A stretch of DNA of 64,000 nucleotides from Roseovarius sp. 217 (GTDB taxonomy: Bacteria > Pseudomonadota > Alphaproteobacteria > Rhodobacterales > Rhodobacteraceae), in assembly GCF_000152845.1 (NCBI RefSeq), contig NZ_CH902584.1, positions 2,861,073 through 2,925,072 of the forward strand, written 5' to 3'. Below are positions 17,606 through 28,800 of this stretch, piece by piece (position 1 is the stretch's first letter; every line of letters begins with the position of its first letter). A program made the translations under genes and the position numbers. Under the pieces are notes generated by a model, which saw only the letters and a list, made by a program, of their open reading frames with translations, searched no databases and was not told the DNA's origin.

Positions 17606-18199
17606 TCACAGATTGGCGAAGATATTCTCGACTTCTGGTTCGTCCTCGGCTGTTTTGGAGCGGTTCGGACCTGAGGTGACGGCGAGTGCGTTCCGGATTT
17701 CCTTTTGGATCGGTCTCTTGCGTGTCAGGAGCGGGCTTATGCGGTGGGGTTCGATCGCCTTTCGTACAAATACGCGGCGCACGCGCGCACGCTGGACGAA
17801 GATCGAGGCCCGGCGCAATTCCCGGCGTCCCAGCGAGGCGTAGCTGAGGAATACCCCCGCCGCGAGCGCCAAGTCCCGCCAAAAACCCGAGAGGTTCTCA
17901 GGCGTCAACAGCCAAAAGTTCTCAGTCAGGCTCGAGAACAGGATCAGGGCGACAAGGGTGCGGGCGATACGGCGCAGTTGAAATCCTGCCATAAAGCTGA
18001 TGCTGAGGCAGAGCAGGGCAATCGAACCGACGAAACGCGCGACGCTTTGAGGCAGGACAAAGGAGAAGAGCGCCCCGACGTCAAAGCCTGTCACGAACCC
18101 GAGCGCGAGGGCCATGAAGTAGGACCCCATCACGATGCGCATCAAGTTCAGTCCGGTTGGACCAATTCGGTAGCGAAAGTTTCTGGTCATATGCAGCAT
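17606..18199 (-). CDS. Four-helix membrane protein, DoxX-like
   Basis: About 197 residues are encoded with four hydrophobic segments (around LNLMRIVMGSYFMALALGFV, ARFVGSIALLCLSISFMAGF, LVALILFSSLTENFWLL and WRDLALAAGVFLSYASLG). A basic, probably cytosolic tail follows. The helix spacing resembles DoxX-family proteins but I see no diagnostic motif. The start is ambiguous: ATG codons at 18199 and 18190 are both possible, and an upstream ATG at 18271 would add residues that do not look conserved. No clear link to the polysaccharide locus or gyrA can be inferred. Confidence 0.55.
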   Translation of the reverse strand: MLHMTRNFRYRIGPTGLNLMRIVMGSYFMALALGFVTGFDVGALFSFVLPQSVARFVGSIALLCLSISFMAGFQLRRIARTLVALILFSSLTENFWLLTPENLSGFWRDLALAAGVFLSYASLGRRELRRASIFVQRARVRRVFVRKAIEPHRISPLLTRKRPIQKEIRNALAVTSGPNRSKTAEDEPEVENIFANL

Positions 18200-18339
18200 C
18201 CGCTCGGTCAGGGAAGAGGAACTGGTCTTTACTCGCACAAACAAGCCGCACATGGGCGGCCTTCTATTCATGGCAAATGTTGCAAGAATTGGGCCAAATC
18301 ATGATGATGCACGATTAAAGGTCGCGCCGAGGGTTAAAG

Positions 18340-21069
18340 TCAACCCTCGGCAGTTTCGTCCTCATCGGCCTGTTCGGCGATCCAAGCGACCGAAACGACC
18401 TCTTCTCCGGTGCCGGTGTTGAACACTTTGACCCCGCCCGCGCTGCGCGAGCGGAAGGAAATGCCCATGACAGGCACGCGGATCGACTGACCCTTGGAGG
18501 TCGCGAGCATGATCTGATCCTCGAGCGTCACGGGGAAGGAGGCGACGACCGTGCCACCGCGCATGCCCTTGTCCATCGCCTGCACGCCCATGCCACCGCG
18601 CCCGCGCACCGGGTAGTCATGGCTGGAGCTGAGCTTGCCCGTGCCTTTGGCGGTGATGGTCAGGATCAGGTTTTCAGCCAATTGCATTTCCTCGAAGCGC
18701 TCGGGGCTGATGGCGGCATCGGCGTTGCCTTCGTCATCGGCGGCTGCGTCCTCATCCGCGCCTGCCAGTTGGCGGCGCATCTTGAGATAGGCAGCGCGCT
18801 CGTCAGCGGAGGCGTCGAAATGGCTGATCACCGACATCGACACGACGCGGTCATTGCCCAGCAGGCGGATGCCGCGCACGCCGGTGGATTTGCGGCCCTT
18901 GAAGACCCGCACCTCGGTCGTTGGGAAGCGGATGGCGCGGCCGGAATCGGTCACGAGCATGACGTCATCCTCGGGGCCGCAGATGCGCGCGTTGACCAGT
19001 TCCACGCCCTCGGGCAGGTCCATCGCGATCTTGCCATTGCGCATGACATTGGTGAAATCCGAGAGCGCATTGCGGCGCACATCGCCTGCCGAGGTGGCAA
19101 AGACGATCTGCAAATCTTCCCAATCTTCCTCGGGGCGGTCCACCGGCATGATTGCGGCGATGGAAACGCCTGTGGGAATCGGCAGGATATTGACGATGGC
19201 CTTGCCCTTGGAGGTCCGGCCCCCGAGTGGCAAACGCCATGTCTTGAGCTTGTAAACCATACCGCCGGTGGTGAAGAACAGAAGCTGCGTGTGGGTATTG
19301 GCGACAAAGAGGGTGGTGACCACGTCTTCATCCTTGGTGGCCATGCCCGACAGTCCTTTGCCGCCGCGTTTTTGAGCGCGGAAATCGGCAAGGGCCGTGC
19401 GTTTGATATAGCCGCCGCTGGTGACGGTCACGACCATATCCTCGCGCTCGATGAGGTCTTCGTCTTCCATGTCACCGGACCAGTCGACAATCTGGGTGCG
19501 GCGCGGCACGGCAAAGAGGTCGCGCACCTCGCGCAGTTCGTCCGAGATGATCTGCATGATCCGTTCGCGGCTGGCGAGGATGGCGAGGTATTCCTTGATC
19601 TTGCCGGCGAGGTCTTGCAGCTCGTCGGTGACTTCCTTGACGCCAAGTTGCGTCAGGCGTTGCAGGCGCAGGTCGAGAATGGCGCGGGCCTGAACCTCGG
19701 ACAGATTATAGGTGCCGTCCTCATTGGCCGGGTGGCTGGGATCGTCGATGAGCGCGATATAGGGCAGGATTTCTCTTGCAGGCCAGCGGCGTTCCATCAG
19801 CTTGAGCCGGGCCTCGGCGGCGTCGGCGGAGGCGCGGATCGTGGCCACGACCTCGTCGACGTTGGACACAGCTACCGCCAGACCGCAGAGCACATGCGCG
19901 CGTTCGCGAGCGCGGCGCAACTCAAAGGCGGTGCGGCGTGCGACCACTTCTTCGCGGAACACGATGAAGAGGGACAGGAAGCGGTGCAGCGTCAGTTGCT
20001 CGGGTTTGCCGCCGTTGAGGGCCAGCATGTTGCAGCCGAAATAGGTCTGCATCGGGGTGAAGCGGAACAACTGGTTCAGCACCACCTCGGCGGTTGCGTC
20101 ACGCTTGAGTTCGATCACCACGCGCACGCCGTTGCGGTCAGACTCGTCCTGCACATGCGAGATGCCTTCGATCCGCTTTTCGCGGGCGGCTTCGGCGATG
20201 CGTTCGATCATCGTGGCCTTGTTCACCTGATAGGGGATCTCGTCGATGATGATGGCGTAGCGGTCTTTGCGGATCTCCTCGACGCGGGTCTTGGCGCGAA
20301 TGATGACAGAGCCGCGTCCCTCGAGATAGGCCTTGCGCGCGCCGGAGCGGCCCAGCATCAGGCCGCCGGTGGGGAAATCGGGGCCGGGAATATACTGGAT
20401 CAGATCTTCGCTCTCGAGATCGGGGTTTTCGATCAGTGCCAGCGTGGCATCCACGACCTCGCCCAGATTGTGCGGCGGGATATTGGTGGCCATGCCCACG
20501 GCGATACCGCCCGCACCATTGACCAGCATATTGGGAAAGCGCGCGGGCAGGACGGTGGGCTCGCGATCTTTGCCGTCGTAATTGTCCTGAAAGTTGACGG
20601 TGTCTTTTTCGATATCGGCCAGCAGATAGGCCGCCGGTTTGTCCATCCGCACTTCGGTATAGCGCATGGCGGCCGCGTTATCGCCGTCCATAGAGCCGAA
20701 ATTGCCCTGACCATCAAGGAGGGGCAGGGACATCGAGAAATCCTGCGCCATGCGCACAAGCGCGTCATAGATCGCTGAATCGCCATGCGGGTGATATTTG
20801 CCCATCACGTCACCCACTGCGCGGGCGGATTTGCGATAGGGTTTGTCGTGGGTATTGCCGCCCTCATGCATGGCATAGAGAATGCGCCGATGCACCGGTT
20901 TCAGGCCGTCGCGCAGGTCAGGAATCGCGCGGCTGACGATCACGCTCATGGCGTAATCGAGGTAGGATGTTTTCATCTCATGGGTGATGGACACCGATGG
21001 GCCGCTGTAGCTGGGCCGTTCTGGTGGGGTTTCATCCATGTTTTCAGGGGGTTGAGGCGTATCGCTCAC
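18340..21069 (-). CDS. gyrA: DNA gyrase subunit A
   Basis: GyrA cuts and rejoins DNA in the A2B2 gyrase that introduces negative supercoils. The 909-residue protein has the breakage-reunion domain with catalytic Tyr137 in [11 protein letters not shown]. The C-terminal beta-pinwheel has a GyrA-box of the form QKRGGKG. The quinolone region reads [12 protein letters not shown], with Ser98 and Asp102 at the positions of E. coli Ser83 and Asp87, so the sequence is of the sensitive type. The C-terminal domain contains an acidic insertion ([16 protein letters not shown]). Its promoter is described separately. Confidence 0.98.
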   Translation of the reverse strand: MSDTPQPPENMDETPPERPSYSGPSVSITHEMKTSYLDYAMSVIVSRAIPDLRDGLKPVHRRILYAMHEGGNTHDKPYRKSARAVGDVMGKYHPHGDSAIYDALVRMAQDFSMSLPLLDGQGNFGSMDGDNAAAMRYTEVRMDKPAAYLLADIEKDTVNFQDNYDGKDREPTVLPARFPNMLVNGAGGIAVGMATNIPPHNLGEVVDATLALIENPDLESEDLIQYIPGPDFPTGGLMLGRSGARKAYLEGRGSVIIRAKTRVEEIRKDRYAIIIDEIPYQVNKATMIERIAEAAREKRIEGISHVQDESDRNGVRVVIELKRDATAEVVLNQLFRFTPMQTYFGCNMLALNGGKPEQLTLHRFLSLFIVFREEVVARRTAFELRRARERAHVLCGLAVAVSNVDEVVATIRASADAAEARLKLMERRWPAREILPYIALIDDPSHPANEDGTYNLSEVQARAILDLRLQRLTQLGVKEVTDELQDLAGKIKEYLAILASRERIMQIISDELREVRDLFAVPRRTQIVDWSGDMEDEDLIEREDMVVTVTSGGYIKRTALADFRAQKRGGKGLSGMATKDEDVVTTLFVANTHTQLLFFTTGGMVYKLKTWRLPLGGRTSKGKAIVNILPIPTGVSIAAIMPVDRPEEDWEDLQIVFATSAGDVRRNALSDFTNVMRNGKIAMDLPEGVELVNARICGPEDDVMLVTDSGRAIRFPTTEVRVFKGRKSTGVRGIRLLGNDRVVSMSVISHFDASADERAAYLKMRRQLAGADEDAAADDEGNADAAISPERFEEMQLAENLILTITAKGTGKLSSSHDYPVRGRGGMGVQAMDKGMRGGTVVASFPVTLEDQIMLATSKGQSIRVPVMGISFRSRSAGGVKVFNTGTGEEVVSVAWIAEQADEDETAEG

Positions 21070-21125
21070 GTTTTGTACCGTCCTGTGATCTGGCCTGTGA
21101 TCTGGCGCTATATCTTGTTGAGCGG

Positions 21126-21155
21126 ACTATATCAGAGGCAGGATATGGGGTGCAA
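21126..21155 (-). promoter_or_regulatory. Candidate sigma-70 promoter of gyrA
   Basis: On the minus strand TTGCAC and TATAGT are separated by 18 bases and lie about 60-85 bases upstream of the gyrA ATG. Between this promoter and the start codon, at 21082-21105, CCTGTGATCTGG occurs twice in perfect tandem. Confidence 0.45.
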
Positions 21156-21272
21156 TGGCGCAGGGCCACAGCATGTGTCAGCCGGGCAGGTAGAGTGCTA
21201 ACATACTGTTTTAATTGAAAAGTAATTTCATTCAGGCATCATGGTCCTATGAGGTAGTGACAGGAGCAGAAA

Positions 21273-21542
21273 ATGCCAACTTCCGAAACCGAATTGATGC
21301 TGAAAGGATATGGGCTAACCACGGCGGAGTTCTTTTACCGGATGCCCGATTACCGGAATGTGCTGAACAGCTATGTCTGGCAGGACTATGATCTGGCACC
21401 GGACCATCCGCGACTGTTCGAGTTCATCGAATTCTGGCAGCGAGAGATCGAGGGGCCGCTGCATTCGGTGCGTTTCACGCATCGCAAGCTGATTGCCCCC
21501 GGTGAGTGGCGCAATGTCGTGGGCGAATTCACGCTGCATTGA
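21273..21542 (+). CDS. Usg family protein
   Basis: The 89-residue protein matches the Usg family of alphaproteobacteria (YGLTTAEFFYRMPDY, VWQDYDLAPDHPRLFEFI, FWQREIEGPLHSVRF). The name comes from its position upstream of trpF in some species, where it was guessed to help phosphoribosylanthranilate isomerase; its biochemical role is not established. Here trpF and trpB are about 19 kb away, so the historic linkage is broken. The ATG follows ACAGGAG at good spacing. Confidence 0.85.
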   Translation: MPTSETELMLKGYGLTTAEFFYRMPDYRNVLNSYVWQDYDLAPDHPRLFEFIEFWQREIEGPLHSVRFTHRKLIAPGEWRNVVGEFTLH

Positions 21543-21619
21543 AGGTGGGTAGCGCTTGAAGCGCGCGCCTGCCCGTGATTTTGTCGAGGGCCGTCGTTTC
21601 TGATGCAGAGGATAGCCTG

Positions 21620-23449
21620 ATGACTGCCCCGCAAATGATGATCCTCGGCGTGCTCGCGCTGACTATGGGACTGTTTCTCTGGGGGCGGCTGCGGCATGAT
21701 GTGGTGGCGCTGTCGTCCTTGATGACCTGTGTGGTCACAGGGCTGGTGCCAGCCGCCGACGCGTTCGTCGGGTTTGGGCATCCGGCGGTGATCACCGTTG
21801 CCTGTGTGCTGGTGTTGAGCCAAGGGTTGCAGAACACCGGCGCGGTAGATGCCTTGACCCGCGCGGTGCTGCCGCGTCAGGCCGGACGATTTGTCAGTAT
21901 GATTGCATTGCTGGGTCTCGGAGCGGCGCTCTCGGGGTTTATGAACAATGTGGGCGCGATGGCGCTCCTGATGCCGGTGGCGATGCAACTGGCCAAGCGG
22001 TTGGAGTTGCCGCCGGGATTGGTGTTGATGCCCTTGGCCTTTGGCACGATTTTGGGGGGCATGATGACGCTGGTCGGCACGCCACCCAACCTCATCGTTT
22101 CCGGGTTTCGTGATGCGGCCGGGCGTGGGCCCTTTGGGATGTTCGATTTTGCGCCGGTTGGTGTGACTGTGGCTGTGCTCGGGATCGCGGCGATTGCCGC
22201 TATTGGCTGGCGGTTGGTGCCCCGGCGCACCTCTGCGCGGGCGTCGGAATTCGACGCAGGTGCCTATACGACCGAGGTGCGGGTGGGTGAGAAGAGCAAG
22301 GCAATCGGTCTGACGCTGCGGGCCTTTGAGCGCGACGTCGAAAGTTCGGACGCGCAGATCGTGGCATTGGTGCGCAACGATGTACGCTTGCTTGCCCCGC
22401 ATGGTGGGCGGATTATCAGGGAAGATGATGTTCTCGTGCTGGAGGCCGATGTCGAGGCCTTGGCGGAAACGCTTTCGGTGTTCGATCTGACCTTGGAGGC
22501 GGACATCAAGAAGGCCAAGGCGCCAAAGACGGAGGAGGCAGAGACCGAAACCGACGCGGAGGCGACCGAAGACCCCGGTTCAACGGATGAGCGCGACACG
22601 GTGTTGCGCGAATTGGCGGTGCTGCCGTCAGCGTCGATTGTCGGGATGTCTGCCAGCGATCTGCATCTGCGCACGCGGTATGGGCTCAATCTTTTGGCGG
22701 TGGCGCGCGGGGGGCAGGCACCGCGCGCGCGCCTGCGCTCGATCAAGCTGAAATCGGGGGATCTTCTGTTGATGCAGGGACCGGCCGAATCCTTGTCGGA
22801 ATTCATCCATGACACGGGATGTGTACCGCTGGGCGAGCGGGAGTTGCGCCTGCCAAGCCGCCGGATGGCGATCACGGCGGCGGGTATCATGGGGGTGGCG
22901 GTTGTGCTGGTGACCTTTGGCGTTCTGCCTGCGGCGGCGAGTTTCGCGCTGGGCGTTCAGGCCTCGATGTTGTTTCGCACAGTGCCGCCCCGTCAGGTCT
23001 ATACGGCGATTGACTGGCCCGTGATCGTGTTGCTGGCCGCGCTCATCCCCGTGGCGGGCGCGATGCAGAGCACGGGAGCCGCGAATTTGCTGGCGGAGTT
23101 TTTGGTGACCCACGTCGCGCAGGGGCAGGCCATAGCGGCCCTGGCGGTGATCCTGATCACCACGATGTTCCTGTCTGATGTGATGAACAATGCCGCGACC
23201 GCCGCGGTGATGTGTCCGATCGCACTTGGGATTTCCGCGTCGCTTGGCGTCAGCCCGGACAGTTTCCTGATGGCGGTGGCCATTGGGGCGTCTTGTGCGT
23301 TTCTGACGCCCATCGGGCATCAGAACAACACGCTGATCCTTGGCCCCGGCGGATTTCGCTTTGGCGATTACTGGAAATTGGGATTGCCGTTGGAAATTCT
23401 GGTCGTGGCGATCAGCTTGCCGCTCTTGCTGATCGTCTGGCCGCTCTGA
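21620..23449 (+). CDS. SLC13-type permease with two RCK_C domains
   Basis: This is a DASS-type sodium-coupled anion permease of 609 residues. Each half carries a re-entrant signature with paired asparagines: GFMNNVGAMALLMPVA, and SDVMNNAATAAVMCPIA. TLVGTPPNLIVSG follows the first. Between the membrane halves are two RCK_C (TrkA-C) regulatory domains (about 215-290 and 325-405), joined by a very acidic linker (EEAETETDAEATEDPGS). The substrate could be sulfate, a dicarboxylate or another anion, and cannot be decided here. The ATG giving MTAPQMMILG was preferred over an upstream ATG. Confidence 0.85.
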   Translation: MTAPQMMILGVLALTMGLFLWGRLRHDVVALSSLMTCVVTGLVPAADAFVGFGHPAVITVACVLVLSQGLQNTGAVDALTRAVLPRQAGRFVSMIALLGLGAALSGFMNNVGAMALLMPVAMQLAKRLELPPGLVLMPLAFGTILGGMMTLVGTPPNLIVSGFRDAAGRGPFGMFDFAPVGVTVAVLGIAAIAAIGWRLVPRRTSARASEFDAGAYTTEVRVGEKSKAIGLTLRAFERDVESSDAQIVALVRNDVRLLAPHGGRIIREDDVLVLEADVEALAETLSVFDLTLEADIKKAKAPKTEEAETETDAEATEDPGSTDERDTVLRELAVLPSASIVGMSASDLHLRTRYGLNLLAVARGGQAPRARLRSIKLKSGDLLLMQGPAESLSEFIHDTGCVPLGERELRLPSRRMAITAAGIMGVAVVLVTFGVLPAAASFALGVQASMLFRTVPPRQVYTAIDWPVIVLLAALIPVAGAMQSTGAANLLAEFLVTHVAQGQAIAALAVILITTMFLSDVMNNAATAAVMCPIALGISASLGVSPDSFLMAVAIGASCAFLTPIGHQNNTLILGPGGFRFGDYWKLGLPLEILVVAISLPLLLIVWPL

Positions 23450-23494
23450 CGCCGCACCAGCCTTGTGGCTTTGCGGCGTCAGTATGCGATCCGG

Positions 23495-24055
23495 TTAGGG
23501 GATGATGCGGGTGTATTTCATGCCTTCGAGCGATGCACCGGCCAGAGCGCCGGCCTGTCCAAAGACCACGGCTACAACCGGGCTGGTCGAGGTTGTGGTT
23601 TCGGCGCGCATGTTTTCGCCCCTGTCGTTGAAGACATATTCCACGTCCGCGCCCGCAGCCCAACCCGACGAGCGGCGGAACTGTTCCAATGCGCCTTCGG
23701 TCATGAAGAACAACACATGCGCGAATTGCTGTGCCCCGATCTGAAGACCGATGCTGCCTTTGGTCGCCGAGTAGTAATCGACCGTGATGTTGTTGATCCG
23801 GAGCGCGCCACGGCCAAAGCCGCCGCCGACGATCAGACCGGCCTCTGTCATCAAGGGCATGATCAGCATGCCATTGGATTTGTCAGCAAGCGCGCGGGTG
23901 CCGGGGTATTGCGCATACATATGGGTGAGGGTGGAATCCACCCGCGCGTCAATCGTCGAGGCGCCGGTGCTGCCAACGCCGTTGCCACAGGCCGCAAGCA
24001 GCGGCGTGCCGGCCATCAGGCCCAAGGTAAAAGTCCGTCTTGAGAGAATGCTCAT
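23495..24055 (-). CDS. SYLF/Ysc84-domain lipoprotein with Tat-like signal
   Basis: The 186-residue product begins MSILSRRTFTLGLMAGTPLLAACGNG, combining a twin-arginine-like SRRTF and a lipobox LAAC. The mature part is the SYLF domain (lipid-binding, Ysc84 family), with GLIVGGGFGRGALRI, YYSATKGSIGLQIGAQ and a C-terminal segment around VVAVVFGQAGALAG. Such proteins are proposed to bind phospholipids at the envelope, and bacterial function is largely unknown. The start was placed at the signal peptide, since upstream in-frame sequence is not signal-like. Confidence 0.85.
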   Translation of the reverse strand: MSILSRRTFTLGLMAGTPLLAACGNGVGSTGASTIDARVDSTLTHMYAQYPGTRALADKSNGMLIMPLMTEAGLIVGGGFGRGALRINNITVDYYSATKGSIGLQIGAQQFAHVLFFMTEGALEQFRRSSGWAAGADVEYVFNDRGENMRAETTTSTSPVVAVVFGQAGALAGASLEGMKYTRIIP

Positions 24056-24183
24056 GGGTTTGCCTGTTTGTTGCCTCAGGGTGCCGGTCTTTTGTAACAT
24101 ACCGGTCTGGCACCGATTATAGGGGTAAGGTGGTCTTATGTCACCATAGATTGCGTTCATGCGCGGGATACTGCGCGCTCAGG

Positions 24184-25212
<1,029 letters not shown>

Positions 25213-25307
25213 TCACTGAGTGGCATGGAAATTCACGCATCTCAAGGGTAGGAATTGCCGCGCACCGGCGCTAAGAGAAGCGATGATACGGCGAGAGGGG
25301 ACCGGCC

Positions 25308-25835
25308 TTGGACTGGTACGACACTGTTTTCGAATTGATTGACATGCGGTCCTTTAGCAACCTTTGGTATTGGATCGCCTTGGCTGTGACGTGGTCCTCG
25401 GCCAGCCATTGGGTATTAGGCGTGCCATGGGACATGGCCATTCGGGCCCGCAAGGGCCGGAGTGCGCAGGCGATAACGGATTTCGAAGATATGGTACGGA
25501 TCAATATCAACCGCATCCTCTATGTCGCGCGGGAATCGGGTTTATTGATGGTGGGCATCACCGCGTTCCTGATGACGATGCTGATGCTTTTGGGGTTTGT
25601 GTATCACAACGAATTCGCCCAAGCCCTATTCTTGCTGGGCTTTCCGCTCTTGATTGTCGGTATTCTGTCTGTGTGGGTGGCACAACGCATCACTGCCCGG
25701 GACCTGAATGGCGAGGCCTTGATCAAACGGTTGCAGACGCATCGCTTTTTCATCCAGTTGATTGGCATGTTCTCGATCTTCGTGACTGCGATGTGGGGCA
25801 TGTATCAGAACATGAATGCCAATATTCTGGGATGA
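25308..25835 (+). CDS. Conserved four-helix inner-membrane protein
   Basis: The 175-residue protein has four predicted membrane helices (about 18-38, 80-102, 107-128 and 148-168). A loop after helix 1 contains DFEDMVRININRILYVARESG. In Rhodobacteraceae genomes such proteins are sometimes labelled as components of the SufBCD complex. I see no iron-sulfur motif that supports the label, and no suf genes are nearby. The start is a TTG (MDWYDTVFELIDMRSFSNLW) preceded by GAGAGGGG at 7 bases. It is divergent from hemB and 61 bases ahead of mfd. Confidence 0.65.
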   Translation: MDWYDTVFELIDMRSFSNLWYWIALAVTWSSASHWVLGVPWDMAIRARKGRSAQAITDFEDMVRININRILYVARESGLLMVGITAFLMTMLMLLGFVYHNEFAQALFLLGFPLLIVGILSVWVAQRITARDLNGEALIKRLQTHRFFIQLIGMFSIFVTAMWGMYQNMNANILG

Positions 25836-25896
25836 AGCCGCTCGCCGTTCGGGCGCATGCACAGTCTGCTGACCGAGCGCAAGGAACAGGAACACC

Positions 25897-28800
25897 ATGA
25901 CCAAAGCGCAGCATATCACCGTGGGCGGCGCGCCCGAAGGCTTTGACGCGCGGCTGATCCTGGCTGAAGTGGCCAAGACCGGTGCGCCGGTCCTGCATAT
26001 CGCGCGCGATGACAAGCGGATGGCGGCGATGCAGGCGGCCTTGCGATTCTTTGCGCCTGATATGCCGGTGATGACCTTTCCGGGCTGGGATTGCCTGCCC
26101 TATGACCGGGTATCGCCCAATGCCGATATCTCGGCCACGCGGATGGCGACGCTGGCGGGGTTGGTGCATGGAGGGCCGTCGCAATTTGTGCTGTTGACCA
26201 CGCTCAATGCCGCGTCGCAGCGGGTGCCTGCCCGAGACGTGCTGCGCGATGCGGCTTTTGTCGCGGCGGTGGGTGAGCGGATCGACGACAAGGCCTTGCG
26301 CGATTTTCTGGTGCGGATGGGGTTTACGCAGGCACCCACGGTGACGGAACCTGGCGATTACGCGCTGCGCGGCGGGATCATCGACATCTACCCTCCGGGC
26401 GAGGGCGGGCCGGTGCGCCTTGATCTGTTCGGCGATGTGCTGGATGGGATTCGCCGGTTTGATCCGGCCACACAGCGCACGACTGAAAAGTTGAGCCGGG
26501 TGGAGTTGGCGCCCGTGTCGGAGGTCATTCTGGACGAGGAGGCGATCCGCCGCTTTCGTCAGAATTACCGGATCGAGTTTGGCGCGGCGGGCACCGATGA
26601 TCCGCTTTACGAGGCGGTGAGTGCGGGGCGCAAACACGCGGGTGTCGAGCATTGGTTGCCGTTCTTTCATGAGCGGCTGGAGGGGTTGTTTGAGTATCTG
26701 CCAGCGGCCACGATCACGCTGGATGAGCAGGTCACACCGCAGCGTCTGGCGCGTTGGGACAGTATCGCGGATCAATACGAGACGCGGCATCTGGCGCTGA
26801 GCCAGAAATCGCGGGGCGATACCGTCTACAAGCCGGTGCAGCCGGGTTTGCTCTATTTTGACGATGCAGCCTGGAGCGCGGCGGTGGCTGACCGGCGTGT
26901 CTTGCAGTTTGCAGCCTTGCCGCAGGCGACAGGCTTGGGCGTGATCGACGCAGGCGGGCGGATCGGACGCAACTTTGCACCTGAACGACAGCAGGAAAAT
27001 ATAAACCTTTTCAGTGCCCTGAAGGATCATATTCACGCAAAACTTGAACGAGGTCCGGTGCTGGTGGCCTCGTATTCCGCAGGCGCGCGCGAAAGACTTG
27101 AGGGTCTGCTTGAGGACGAAGGGTTGATTGGCGCGGTGAGTGTCAGCACGGCCAAAGGTGTCGGCAGGCATGGGCTTCATCTGGCGGTCTGGCCGCTGGA
27201 GAACGGATTTGAGGCGCCGGACCTGACGGTGATCGCCGAACAGGATGTGCTGGGTGAGCGGTTGATCCGTGCGCCGCGCCGGCGGCGGGCCGAGAATTTC
27301 CTGACCGAAGCGCAGAGCCTGAGCATCGGCGATCTGGTGGTGCACGTGGACCACGGCATTGGCCGCTATCTGGGGCTAGAGGTGGTGACGGCCGCCGGGG
27401 CGGCGCATGAATGCCTTGTGCTGGAATATGCCGAAAGCTCCAAGCTGTACCTGCCGGTCGAGAATATCGAACTGCTTTCAAAATATGGGCATGAAGAGGG
27501 GTTTCTGGACCGTCTGGGCGGCGGGGCGTGGCAGGCCAAGAAGGCGCGGCTCAAGGAACGTATCCGCGAGATGGCGGACCGCCTGATCCGGGTGGCCGCC
27601 GAGCGTGCGTTGCGGCGCGCGCCGGTGATCGAGCCGGAACACCACGCCTGGGAGGCCTTTGCCGCGCGCTTTCCCTATCAGGAAACCGACGATCAGTTGC
27701 ACGCCATTGAGGATGTGTTGAGTGATCTCGGCTCTGGCTCTCCGATGGATCGGTTGATCTGTGGCGATGTCGGATTTGGCAAGACCGAGGTGGCGATGCG
27801 CGCGGCGTTTGCCGCTGCGATGACGGGTCTACAGGTGGCCGTGATCGCCCCCACCACGTTGCTTGCCCGGCAACATTATCAAGAGTTTGCGTCGCGCTTT
27901 CGGGGGTTTCCGGTCAATGTTCGCCCCCTGTCGCGGTTTGTCTCGGCAGGGGATGCCGCCAAGACCCGCGATGCCATGTCGCGCGGTGAGGCGGACATTG
28001 TCGTGGGCACGCATGCCCTCTTGGCCAAGGGGATCAAGTTCAAGAACCTCGGGCTGCTCATCATCGACGAGGAGCAGCGCTTTGGCGTGGCGCATAAAGA
28101 GCGGCTCAAACAGTTGCGTTCGGACGTGCATGTGTTGACCTTGACCGCGACGCCGATCCCGCGCACGCTGCAACTGTCACTGTCAGGGGTGCGGGATCTG
28201 TCGATCATCGGCACGCCGCCGGTGGACCGTCTGGCAATCCGCACCTATGTGAGCGAGTTCGATAGCGTGACCGTGCGCGAGGCGCTTTTGCGCGAGCATT
28301 ATCGCGGCGGGCAATCGTTTTATGTGGTGCCGCGTATCAGCGATCTGCCCGAGATCGAGGATTTCCTGAAAACGCAGGTGCCAGAGGTCACATATGTCAT
28401 CGCCCATGGTCAGATGGCGGCGGGGGAACTCGACGACCGGATGAACGCGTTTTACGATGGCAAATACGATGTGCTGCTGGCGACAACGATTGTCGAATCG
28501 GGGCTCGATATTCCCACCGCCAACACGATGATCATCCACCGCGCGGATATGTTCGGGCTGAGCCAGCTCTATCAGATCCGGGGGCGGGTGGGCCGCTCCA
28601 AGACGCGCGCCTATGCCTATCTGACGACCAAGCCGCGTGCGCCGCTGACGCCGGGCGCGGAAAAGCGGCTGCGGGTGCTGGGCAGTCTCGACACATTGGG
28701 GGCAGGCTTTACGCTGGCCTCGCAGGATCTGGATATTCGCGGTGCGGGGAATTTGCTGGGCGAGGAACAGTCCGGGCAGATGCGCGATGTCGGCTATGAG

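Noticed and set aside
18619..20778. Open frame of over 700 codons opposite gyrA
   Set aside because: It runs antisense to a certain gene, has low-complexity His/Gly/Ala/Asp-rich composition and no recognisable domain. Such frames are expected in GC-rich DNA with strong third-position bias.
21213..21230. CtrA-like site (TTAA-N7-GTAA) before usg
   Set aside because: It is one base off the TTAA-N7-TTAA consensus in an AT-rich patch, is isolated, and has no target that would be expected for CtrA.
25750..27354. Open frame of 534 codons opposite mfd
   Set aside because: It is antisense to the mfd N-terminal half, rich in His/Arg/Pro, with no domain.
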